Assembly (NCBI GenBank): GCA_023389255.1
Contig: JAEWER010000002.1
Coordinates: forward strand, 1-6,285
Direction: 5' to 3'
Source of the DNA: Bacillota bacterium
Lineage (GTDB): Bacteria; Bacillota; Clostridia; Saccharofermentanales; DTU023
DNA length: 6,285 bases
A program made the position numbers and the translations under genes. Below, piece by piece: positions 1-5,610 of this stretch. Under the pieces are notes generated by a model. That model had not been told where the DNA came from and did no database searches. It was given only the letters and a program-made list of their open reading frames with translations. Every line of letters starts with the position of its first letter. Position 1 is the stretch's first letter.

Positions 1-895
1 TTGATTTGTCGATACCCTTAAATTCATAGGTTACGTTGTATAGTTTTTCCTTAGACCATGTACCAGTAAAAACTACGTCATCTTTTTTGACTGTTTCCCT
101 GTCTTTATCCCAGCTATTAAAGGTCCAGAGGAATTTTTCACCGTCTTTATTTTCTACATAGGTAGTTTGGGCTGGTGTTCCTGGATTTACCGGGCTATCG
201 TTTGCCAGCTTGGTTTGTCCTTGGGGCAAGTAAGCGTTAATAGCTTCAGGTAAAACATCATTTTCATCGGCAGGCTTGAAAACGTGGCTGGAGTTATAGA
301 GCTTTTCCCAAGTGCCGACAAATTTGTTTTCGCCAGCTTTGGTTGTAAGAGTATTCGTCTCTTGATTATCAACTGTATAGCCTTTGAAACGCCAGAAATG
401 GTTATCAATTTCTACTTCAGTAGTGCCGTTTTTAGGTTGTTCGGCTGTGACTTCTTCGGATACATTGTGCTCACTGTTTTCAGGTTTTAATTGTTGAATT
501 TGCTCTGGTGCTTGATTACCGTCTGTATCCACGTAGTCATAAGTAACTGTTACTTTGCCTGCTCTAGTATTTTCCCAGACACCAATAAAGTCGTTAAACT
601 TATCGCCATTGTCGTCGTACTTGGTGGTAATACTCTTCTCTTTGTTCAAATTGCTGTCATCTTGGGTGCCCTTGCTATCGGTTTTCCAACCTTTGAAGGT
701 CCACTCTGAACCGTCGCTCAATTGAACGGTCTCCGTAAAATTAGCCTGCGCATCGCCTGTAGCAGGTGTATATTGCTCACCAGCTTTGGGTGCTGTCACT
801 GAGGTTTTAACGTATTCTTGAGTGTTCTTAGGAGCTTTTTGCTGGAGCTCTGCGGGAACATCTGCACCTGTAAGATCCACATACTTGTAAGTAAC
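1..895 (-). repeat. Tandem SHIRT-like protein repeats (3 complete, 1 partial)
   Basis: Coding repeats within the left-edge surface protein. Unit 1 is at 569-895 (~109 residues), unit 2 at 302-553 (~84), unit 3 at 50-295 (~82), and unit 4 starts at about 43 and leaves the window. Shared landmarks are an opening VTYxYV strand, a W-T/R-F-K/N-G/S-W/Y core (EWTFKGWK, FWRFKGYT, LWTFNSWD) and a closing F-x-G-x-W-E/S (FIGVWEN, FVGTWEK, FTGTWSK). The copies are clearly diverged in sequence. Unit 1 carries an acidic/Asn-rich insertion before its last strand, and unit 3 has lost the usual opening VTY (SSHVFKPAD instead). Unit 4 is closest to the textbook SHIRT start. The family name is from memory of the consensus. 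Confidence 0.7.
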
Positions 896-1837
896 AGGTA
901 TTTTGATTTCCTCAATAATGATAGGGAAAGTTGCTTTAAGATTTAGTCTAGGATTATCTGTTGAGCGGTCGAGATATCGTGTATCTGTCATTGCAAGCAC
1001 AAAATTAGAGAAACCAGTGTAAATCAAGCCATCTCTTGATTCGTCATCTTCAATAACAGCAGGATCATCCTGGATGGTTTTAGGAATCCCCAGTCTATCT
1101 AAAAGATCACCATCTATAACCTTCTCAGGATCAAAATTTTTGTCTTTGGTTTGATCGTACTCAGTTTTTTCCTCAGAGGCGATGATGCGGAAACGAATAT
1201 TGGAGGGGTCTGAAGGGGCTTTACTTGTCTTCGCTTCGAAGTATTTTTTACTGGGGTCTATTAACAGGAATCTTCTTAGGTTACTATTTTGAAACTTACT
1301 TGTATCACCGCTCGTTAGTGCATCAGTTGCATTTTGTCTAACCGCCTCTACCGTATCTATAATGCTCTGCCTCATTTTAGTGATACGGGTTACTGTATCC
1401 ATATCCTTGCTGCTGTAGGCTAGCAATTGCTCTTTGCCCGCAGCCCCAGTCTTTAGGGGTGGGGTCGCATCGTACTGAACCTGAATATTAGTGAGGCCAG
1501 GGGTAGGTTCACCTGAAAACTTGTTCTCAGCTATTTGTTGCTTATAGACCTCAGAAAAATTCAGATACGTAAAAAGCGTTTCATCTTTTTTCGGATCAAC
1601 CCAATTTTTCGCTTCACGGGAAGCATTTCTACCATAACCAAGGCCTTTCAAAATTTCGGCTAACCTGTCAACATCAACATTCGGCTTAAAATAAAAGCCA
1701 ATGTTCATATTGAATTCAGCGGTGTTAGCTGCCGCATGAACAGGCATCGGACTTAACAACACGCCTGTCAGCATCAACAATGAACACAAAAAAGCGATCA
1801 CATTCTTCGAAACTTTTTTAACTTGTTTTTTTAACAT
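1..1837 (-). CDS. Secreted surface protein with SHIRT-like tandem repeats (N-terminal part, runs off left edge)
   Basis: An open minus-strand frame of 612 codons starts at ATG 1837-1835 and has no stop before the window edge, so the C-terminus (presumably more repeats and a wall anchor) is missing. The start is set by AGAGGG at 1844-1849, six bases upstream. Residues 1-35 form a classical signal peptide: Lys-rich MLKKQVKKVSKN, a hydrophobic core (about 13-30) and a VHA|AA cleavage site. Residues ~36-310 are a unique region I do not recognise; it contains a likely helix around 143-170 (DMDTVTRITKMRQSI). From ~315 come repeats with the pattern V-T-Y-x-Y/F-V ... W-x-F-x-G-W ... F-x-G-x-W-E, which I read as SHIRT-like domains: 315-423, 429-512, 515-596, and a fourth beginning at 599 (LYNVTYEFKG). 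SHIRT repeats in streptococcal adhesins act as rigid stalks that project a ligand-binding N-terminal domain. By analogy, 36-310 is the candidate binding region (inference). Confidence 0.85.
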   Translation of the reverse strand, partial: MLKKQVKKVSKNVIAFLCSLLMLTGVLLSPMPVHAAANTAEFNMNIGFYFKPNVDVDRLAEILKGLGYGRNASREAKNWVDPKKDETLFTYLNFSEVYKQQIAENKFSGEPTPGLTNIQVQYDATPPLKTGAAGKEQLLAYSSKDMDTVTRITKMRQSIIDTVEAVRQNATDALTSGDTSKFQNSNLRRFLLIDPSKKYFEAKTSKAPSDPSNIRFRIIASEEKTEYDQTKDKNFDPEKVIDGDLLDRLGIPKTIQDDPAVIEDDESRDGLIYTGFSNFVLAMTDTRYLDRSTDNPRLNLKATFPIIIEEIKIPVTYKYVDLTGADVPAELQQKAPKNTQEYVKTSVTAPKAGEQYTPATGDAQANFTETVQLSDGSEWTFKGWKTDSKGTQDDSNLNKEKSITTKYDDNGDKFNDFIGVWENTRAGKVTVTYDYVDTDGNQAPEQIQQLKPENSEHNVSEEVTAEQPKNGTTEVEIDNHFWRFKGYTVDNQETNTLTTKAGENKFVGTWEKLYNSSHVFKPADENDVLPEAINAYLPQGQTKLANDSPVNPGTPAQTTYVENKDGEKFLWTFNSWDKDRETVKKDDVVFTGTWSKEKLYNVTYEFKGIDKS

Positions 1838-1908
1838 AAAGTACCCTCTGTATAAAAATAACTACTGAAACCAATCAGGCATAAAATATAGTTCACATAA
1901 ATATGCCG

Positions 1909-1937
1909 ATAACATTGTACCTCATTTGATAAATCAA
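1909..1937 (-). promoter_or_regulatory. Candidate promoter for the SHIRT-repeat surface protein
   Basis: On the minus strand, TTGATT (1937-1932) is separated by 17 bases from TGTTAT (1914-1909), a moderate sigma-A-like pair. It would give a leader of about 65 bases before the ATG at 1837. A competing -10 element, TATATT at 1890-1885, lies closer to the gene but has a poor -35 partner. The choice cannot be settled by eye in this AT-rich stretch. Confidence 0.3.
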
Positions 1938-2045
1938 TAAAATGCCTTACCCGTAACTTATATGAATAATTATCATCAGCATCGGGAGCTTCACTTGGAA
2001 GTAGGGCTTTATTTGTATCCTTATCTTGCATACAGAATTTACGGA

Positions 2046-2171
2046 TCAGGTGCTTTCCTTTATGGCATATGAGATTAAGAGCACTCTGAAGCTCTTATCC
2101 CACACATAGCGGTACACGCCAGACTTGGGCAAATTGATGTCAAAATAAGTTTCAATATCGATGAATAGCAT
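2046..2171 (-). pseudogene. Remnant N-terminus of phage-type family A DNA polymerase
   Basis: The frame from ATG 2171 to TGA 2048-2046 encodes 41 residues beginning MLFIDIETYFDINLPKSG and continuing VYRYV, WDKSFRVLLISYA. This matches the usual start of phage-encoded family A polymerases of Gram-positives, of the form IDIETYSxxDLxKxGVYRYxExPxFEILLxAYA. The D-x-E of IDIET is the Exo I motif of the 3'-5' exonuclease domain. A strong Shine-Dalgarno, GGAGGAG at 2181-2187, precedes the ATG by nine bases. The full enzyme is roughly 600-650 residues, so over 90% is absent: a TGA follows AIKEST and I could not pick the homology up again in another frame. The frame is also open upstream to 2267, with no recognisable product. 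Most likely a scar of a lost prophage or mobile element. The family call rests on memory of the motif, not a search. Confidence 0.6.
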
Positions 2172-2326
2172 GGTGTTTTTCTCCTCCATACGTACGGGTG
2201 CGTCTGTGGCACCTAGTGTAAAACCGAGGAAAATGCACAGAACATCATCGCCGTAGTTAATATTGATTTACATTTAAGATAAAACCAATACTTTTTCTTT
2301 TCCTCAGCTAAGACAATAATTTTTTA

Positions 2327-2335
2327 TGTTATTAT
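2327..2335 (+). promoter_or_regulatory. Candidate extended -10 promoter of the transporter-pcp operon
   Basis: TGTTATTAT at 2327-2335 fits an extended -10 element (TG, one base, TATTAT). No good -35 box lies 16-18 bases upstream, which is tolerated by extended -10 promoters. Transcription would start near 2342, giving a leader of about 30 bases with the ribosome site AAAGGAGG at 2361-2368. That leaves no room for a riboswitch downstream of this start. Confidence 0.4.
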
Positions 2336-2372
2336 CTTTTACTAAATATGGATAGTATGTAAAGGAGGATTT

Positions 2373-3080
2373 ATGCCCTACACTGAATTACTTAAATTAA
2401 TCGGTATCGTCATCGTCATTATCGGGTTTGTGTGCAAATTCGATACCTTAGCTACAGTCATAGTCGCTGGCATCGCCACAGCTCTTGTAAGTGGAATGTC
2501 GCTTCAAGAAATTTTTTCCAATCTAGGTACAGCATTTATTAACAATCGACTGGCAACTATCTTTGTTTTAACTCTGCCCATCGTCGGTTCACTTGAACGC
2601 TACGGCCTCAAGGATAAAGCTGTAGACTTTATCAAAAAATTTAAAGCTGCCACAGCAGGTAAAGTCATTTTTCTCTATGAATTGATCCGCACCCCAGCAT
2701 CGGCTCTCTCTCTACGTATTGGTGGTCATGCCCAATTCATTCGCCCGCTGATCAATCCAATGGCGCAAGCTGCAGCCGTTGCTAAATATGGTGAGATTTC
2801 AGAAAAAGCTGAAGAAGATATTAAGGCTGTTAGTTGTGCGGTAGAGAATTATGGTAACTTCTTCGCACAAAACTGTTTTCTAGCTTCATCTGGTACTTTG
2901 CTCATTGTATCCACTTTGGTAGAGCAAGGTTACAAGCAGGTCACTCCTGCCAATGTTGCACTGTGGTCAGTGCCTATTGCAGTGATCTCCGTAGTGCTTG
3001 GCTATTTTTTCACCTATGCCCTCGACCGACGTATCCATCGTGGTCTCTCACATAGAGATATTCAAAAAATCAATAATTAG
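2373..3080 (+). CDS. 5-oxoproline transporter, DUF969-family subunit
   Basis: A 235-residue integral membrane protein matching the DUF969 family (usual size about 220-240). Probable membrane segments are at about 7-22, 25-43, 60-76, 163-183 and 194-217. Family landmarks are LTLPIVGSLERYGLK (67-80), RIGGHAQFIRPLINPMAQAA (115-134) and ENYGNFFAQN (158-167); the last two are conserved polar motifs and probably line the substrate path. Family members occur with a DUF979 partner and pcp, and current family annotation calls the pair a 5-oxoproline transporter. The assignment rests mainly on gene neighbourhood; direction of transport is not established here. The start is ATG 2373 with AAAGGAGG four bases upstream. 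The stop TAG is embedded in the ribosome site of the next gene, nine bases before its ATG, implying translational coupling. It is the first gene of a three-gene operon. Frame and motifs appear intact. Confidence 0.9.
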   Translation: MPYTELLKLIGIVIVIIGFVCKFDTLATVIVAGIATALVSGMSLQEIFSNLGTAFINNRLATIFVLTLPIVGSLERYGLKDKAVDFIKKFKAATAGKVIFLYELIRTPASALSLRIGGHAQFIRPLINPMAQAAAVAKYGEISEKAEEDIKAVSCAVENYGNFFAQNCFLASSGTLLIVSTLVEQGYKQVTPANVALWSVPIAVISVVLGYFFTYALDRRIHRGLSHRDIQKINN

Positions 3081-3089
3081 GAGGTAACT

Positions 3090-4052
3090 ATGTTTTTATT
3101 ATCTGCCACAACTCAATTAGACTATTGGAAACTCGCCTCCAATTATTTGTCTGAATTTTTCTATATTTGTATCGGTCTAGTCTTTGTTGCTGTTGCTTAT
3201 CACTGCTTCAAGACAATTGAAAACAACAAACGTTATACTACGGCAGCTTTCTGGCTGATCCTGGCTCTCACTTTCATTGTGGGACCTCACCTACCTGCCG
3301 AAATAACGGGTGTAGCATTAGTTATACTAGGTCTGCTAACAGCTTTTAAGCTCGTTGTATCCACCAAGCACAATACTCCACAACCTGAAGAAACTAGAAC
3401 TAACGCAGATCGTGTCGGTTACAAAATATTCGTGCCATCGCTAGTTCTAGCCATAGGCGCCTTCTTAGTTGCAACCTTGCTACCCAAACTAGGTGGTAAT
3501 AACTCCATCGGTATTTCTGCAATCTTCGGCTTTATCGCTCTGTTGCTCATCACCAAAACTTCTCCTAAGCATTCATTACAAGATGGTGTACGCCTGATGG
3601 ACAATGTTGGCACCACCAGTATCTTGCCACAATTGTTAGCCGCTCTCGGTCTAATCTTCACACAAGCAGGTGTTGGCAATCTTATCTCCACTGGAGTTGC
3701 ACATGTCGTACCCGAATCTTCTAAACTCATCGCCTGTGTGGTTTATTGTTGTGGCATGGCATTATTTACCATCATCATGGGTAACGGTTTTGCCGCTTTT
3801 TCCGTCATCACCGTTGGTATCGGCATCCCTTTCTTGATCCAAAACGGTGCTGATCCCGTGATCGTTGGTGCACTTGGTCTAACGGCTGGTTATTGCGGTA
3901 CTCTACTCACCCCGATGGCTGCTAACTTCAACATAGTTCCTGCAGCATTACTAGAAACTAAAGATAAGTACTCCATTATCAAGTCTCAAGCACCGTATGC
4001 TGGTGTACTCTTATGTATACATATCGTTCTGATGTACGTATTCGCATTCTAG
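3090..4052 (+). CDS. 5-oxoproline transporter, DUF979-family subunit
   Basis: A 320-residue, very hydrophobic protein matching the DUF979 family at normal length. Membrane segments are likely at about 22-40, 52-67, 72-92, 112-131, 139-156, 178-198, 213-230, 233-252, 255-275 and 301-318. A polar loop around 93-110 (STKHNTPQPEETRTNADR) divides the two halves. Conserved stretches are MDNVGTTSILPQLLAALG (170-187), MGNGFAAFSVITVGIG (230-245) and GYCGTLLTPMAANFNIVPA (267-285). The Gly/Asn/Pro-rich re-entrant-like look resembles ion-transporter-superfamily carriers (inference). It works with the upstream DUF969 subunit as a two-part membrane carrier for 5-oxoproline or a related molecule. The ribosome site AGGAGG (3079-3084) overlaps the upstream stop and the ATG follows by five bases. 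The gap to pcp is 46 bases without a terminator, so the three genes should be co-transcribed. Confidence 0.9.
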   Translation: MFLLSATTQLDYWKLASNYLSEFFYICIGLVFVAVAYHCFKTIENNKRYTTAAFWLILALTFIVGPHLPAEITGVALVILGLLTAFKLVVSTKHNTPQPEETRTNADRVGYKIFVPSLVLAIGAFLVATLLPKLGGNNSIGISAIFGFIALLLITKTSPKHSLQDGVRLMDNVGTTSILPQLLAALGLIFTQAGVGNLISTGVAHVVPESSKLIACVVYCCGMALFTIIMGNGFAAFSVITVGIGIPFLIQNGADPVIVGALGLTAGYCGTLLTPMAANFNIVPAALLETKDKYSIIKSQAPYAGVLLCIHIVLMYVFAF

Positions 4053-4098
4053 AATTTTAAGCATCACCTTGCGTTAATCCAGTATTTTAGGAGCTATT

Positions 4099-4737
4099 AT
4101 GAAAATTTTAATTACAGCATTTGATCCTTTCGGTGGCGATGCCATCAACCCTGCTTTAGAGGCAGTCAAAGCTATAGATGAAAATAATTTGACAGGTATC
4201 GAATTGACCAAACTAGAAGTACCAACTGTTTTCGGTAAATCGATAAACACTCTAAAAGAACAATTAGAAAAAAATAATTATGAAGCAGTGCTCTGTGTTG
4301 GCCAAGCTGGTGGTCGTTTTGGGCTAACTCCTGAGCGAGTAGCCATCAATATAGATGACGCTCGCATTCCTGACAACGACGGTAAACAGCCTATCGATCA
4401 AAAAATATTTGACGATGCTCCGAATGCCTATTTTACGACTCTACCCATCAAAGCCATGGTCAAAGCAGTAAAAGAAGCGGGTTTACCTGCAAGTGTCTCC
4501 AATACTGCTGGCACTTTTGTCTGCAATCATCTCATGTTTGGTGCTCTGCATCTCTGTTCAAAAAAGAATTGTCGTGCTGGTTTTGTCCATGTGCCCTTTA
4601 TTCCCGAACAAGTAGTTGAACGCGCCGACACAGCTTCCATGTCACAAGCTGATATTACACGTGGTCTAGAAGTGATGTTGCAAGCTATCGCTGATCACAC
4701 TGAAGACCTAACTGTTAGCGGTGGTACTATCTGCTAG
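4099..4737 (+). CDS. pcp: Pyroglutamyl-peptidase I (pyrrolidone-carboxylate peptidase)
   Basis: A 212-residue cytosolic cysteine peptidase of MEROPS family C15 that removes N-terminal 5-oxoproline (pyroglutamate) from peptides. The length is normal. The opening MKILITAFDPFGGDAINPA is the family signature. The catalytic triad is visible: Glu79 in GLTPERVAIN, Cys142 in SNTAGTFVCNHLM and His164 in GFVHVPFIPEQ, matching Glu/Cys/His near 80/143/167 in characterised enzymes. Substrate-pocket residues near Phe10-Phe13 and QAGGR (69-73) are present. The start is ATG 4099 with AGGAG (4089-4093) five bases upstream. As last gene of the operon it links the transporter to peptide turnover: Pcp supplies cytosolic 5-oxoproline, which the carrier could export, or the carrier could import pyroglutamyl compounds for Pcp. 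A strong hairpin follows the stop. Confidence 0.97.
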   Translation: MKILITAFDPFGGDAINPALEAVKAIDENNLTGIELTKLEVPTVFGKSINTLKEQLEKNNYEAVLCVGQAGGRFGLTPERVAINIDDARIPDNDGKQPIDQKIFDDAPNAYFTTLPIKAMVKAVKEAGLPASVSNTAGTFVCNHLMFGALHLCSKKNCRAGFVHVPFIPEQVVERADTASMSQADITRGLEVMLQAIADHTEDLTVSGGTIC

Positions 4738-4745
4738 ATTTAAGA

Positions 4746-4770
4746 GAGTCGCAACATAATGTTGCGACTC
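4746..4770 (+). terminator. Hairpin after pcp, probable operon terminator
   Basis: GAGTCGCAAC (4746-4755) pairs perfectly with GTTGCGACTC (4761-4770) around a five-base loop, starting eight bases after the pcp stop. The following CCTTTAA is a poor U-tract, so termination may be incomplete and allow read-through into the cyclotransferase-like gene. It could also be an mRNA 3'-end stabiliser. Confidence 0.6.
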
Positions 4771-4799
4771 CTTTAACCGAATCCAGCATACAAATTATC

Positions 4800-4823
4800 A
4801 ATAAAGCAATAAAGCAATAAATA
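4800..4823 (+). repeat. Short 8-base direct repeat upstream of the cyclotransferase-like gene
   Basis: AATAAAGC occurs at 4800-4807 and 4808-4815, followed by a diverged third copy, AATAAATA, at 4816-4823. It lies 18-41 bases before the ATG at 4841, in the untranslated leader or promoter region. No clear sigma-A promoter was identified around it. It may simply be replication slippage in AT-rich DNA, but tandem repeats here could vary in copy number between strains. Confidence 0.5.
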
Positions 4824-4840
4824 ATCGAGATAGAGAAAAT

Positions 4841-5274
4841 ATGTTAAAACCTACCCAGCCTCACCCCTTATTCGTCTACGGTTCACTGCTAAGTGGCTTT
4901 TTTAACTCACGCGACTATTTAACTGATAAAGTCGCTAAGCGTGAAACTGCGTACTTTAGTGGTACGCTCTATCACCTACCTGAAGGTTATCCTGCACTCT
5001 TGGCGGGGTCAGATGAAATTATCGGTGAATTAGTGTATCTCAAAGATTTTGCTAATATCTCAGCTATCGATGAGCTAGAAGAATATTTTGGAGAAAATCA
5101 TCCTGACAATCTCTACTGCAGGCAGTTAGTACAAGAAAAAAAGCTGATGGCACAAACCAATCAGCCTATATCTATCTCTATAATCGAACGATCGATAAAT
5201 CCACTGGGGCAATTTATATACCTAGTGGAGACTGGCGCACTTTCATGCAAGAAAATAACTTCAACACGAGATAA
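4841..5274 (+). CDS. Gamma-glutamylcyclotransferase-like protein (GGCT/AIG2/YtfP fold), frame broken at an A7 run
   Basis: Family enzymes release 5-oxoproline from gamma-glutamyl amines or peptides. Residues 10-16 (LFVYGSL) are the signature nucleotide-sequence-independent YGSL loop; GTLYHLPEGYPAL (41-53), IGELVYL (61-67), the acidic IDELEEYF (76-83) with the likely catalytic Glu80, and YCR (92-94) follow in family order. In the starting frame the protein continues to TAA 5282-5284 (147 residues), but everything after Lys101 is atypical. In the -1 frame, reached at the A7 run 5136-5142, the real family C-terminus appears: ADGTNQSAYIYLYNRTID, then AIYIPSGDWRTF, ending at TAA 5272-5274. The joined product would be 144 residues, close to the family norm. 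Either one A was lost (mutation or sequencing error) or the ribosome shifts -1. The ribosome site is weak (GATAGAG, about five bases before ATG 4841). The tie to the upstream 5-oxoproline operon is functional inference. Confidence 0.8.
5137..5164 (+). promoter_or_regulatory. Possible -1 ribosomal frameshift site: A AAA AAG heptamer plus small hairpin
   Basis: The heptamer A AAA AAG (5137-5143) is in the frame required for tandem -1 slippage: codons GAA AAA AAG begin at 5135. It is the same heptamer used by E. coli dnaX. Immediately after it, CTGAT-GG (5144-5150) can pair with CC-A-ATCAG (5157-5164) around a CACAAA loop, with one bulged A. That stem is weak and abuts the heptamer instead of sitting about 5-8 bases away, and the purine-rich element upstream (CAGGCAG, 5119-5125) is a poor stimulator. 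A simple one-base deletion in the A-run explains the data equally well or better. Confidence 0.35.
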
Positions 5275-5279
5275 TCCTT

Positions 5280-5552
5280 GGTAACTCCTCCGAGAATCGT
5301 TGCATGAGAACCTATCCAAACATCACTTTCTACAATTATTGGTGCAGGGTGTAAAATATCCCTTTTTTCAATTGCTTCATCGTGGTTAAGACTTGCAAAG
5401 ACAACTTGATGTCCAATCAGCGTTCTATCTCCTATCCATATGCCTTCTTGATCTTGAAAACAACAACCACTGTTGACAAATACATTCTCTCCTATGTGCA
5501 GATTAGACCACAATCTACAGTGCCGAAAACATTCATCTACTAAAAAAGCTCC
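5280..5552 (-). pseudogene. Remnant of a hexapeptide-repeat sugar O-acetyltransferase (LacA/Maa type)
   Basis: The minus-strand frame is open from 5552 (stop TAG 5555-5553 just upstream). It reads LWSNLHIGENVFVNSGC, FQDQEGIWIGDR, LIGHQVVFASLNHD, APIIVESDVWIG and SHATILGGVT. These are left-handed beta-helix hexapeptide repeats; the His in SLNHD corresponds to the catalytic His of LacA/Maa acetyltransferases, and the Trp of VWIG is conserved. Full enzymes are about 180-200 residues. Here the N-terminal ~60 residues and everything after ILGGVT are missing: at ~5280 the frame runs into the antisense of the cyclotransferase-like gene and becomes unrelated residues. No family N-terminus or credible ribosome site is present (the first usable codon is TTG 5513). 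I judge it a doubly truncated, inactive relic left by deletions between the convergent genes. Confidence 0.75.
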
Positions 5553-5567
5553 CTAACGGGAGCTTTT
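5544..5567 (-). terminator. Rho-independent terminator of the LARTG surface-protein gene
   Basis: AAAAGCTCCC (5544-5553) and GGGAGCTTTT (5558-5567) form a perfect 10-base-pair stem with a four-base loop. Read on the minus strand it ends in TTTTTT (5547-5542), a proper U-tract, and begins 43 bases after the stop of the surface-protein gene. Read on the plus strand it has only four Ts, yet it may also stop transcripts coming from the cyclotransferase-like gene, for which no nearer terminator is visible. Confidence 0.85.
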
Positions 5568-5610
5568 AGTTAAACAAATTGGTTTGCTGTAACTGTAATA
5601 ATCTAACCTA

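Larger units (their letters stand above)
1838..2372. other. Divergent intergenic region between surface protein and transporter operon
   Basis: This is about 535 bases with no intact gene. It separates the leftward surface-protein gene from the rightward transporter operon, so it should carry both promoters. It contains a phage-polymerase N-terminal remnant at 2046-2171 on the minus strand, with the same frame open upstream to 2267. A 66-codon minus-strand frame also exists at 1831-2031; it starts inside debris, overlaps the start of the surface gene, has no convincing ribosome site and matches no family I know. No tRNA, riboswitch-like fold or transposon end was seen. Confidence 0.6.

Noticed and set aside
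284..709. Two plus-strand hydrophobic open frames (284-490, 491-709) and a minus-strand frame at 187-408
   Set aside because: Shadows of the SHIRT-like surface-protein gene, which is continuous through the region in one frame with conserved repeat motifs.
1831..2031. 66-codon minus-strand open frame overlapping the start of the surface-protein gene
   Set aside because: It is in another frame from both the surface gene and the polymerase remnant, has no good ribosome site and shows no recognisable family; probably chance.
2076..2097. Inverted repeat TAAGAGC / GCTCTTA with an eight-base gap
   Set aside because: It lies inside the polymerase remnant, has no T-tract and no relation to a promoter; seven-base repeats occur by chance.
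2197..2213. GGTGC / GCACC dyad that could be an operator
   Set aside because: Only five bases per arm, and more than 110 bases from the proposed promoter at 2327; too little to call.
2336..2372. Riboswitch in the operon leader
   Set aside because: With the proposed promoter the leader is only about 30 bases and shows no folded aptamer-like structure.
3419..3730. 103-codon minus-strand open frame
   Set aside because: Shadow of the DUF979 gene, whose motifs and length are intact on the plus strand.
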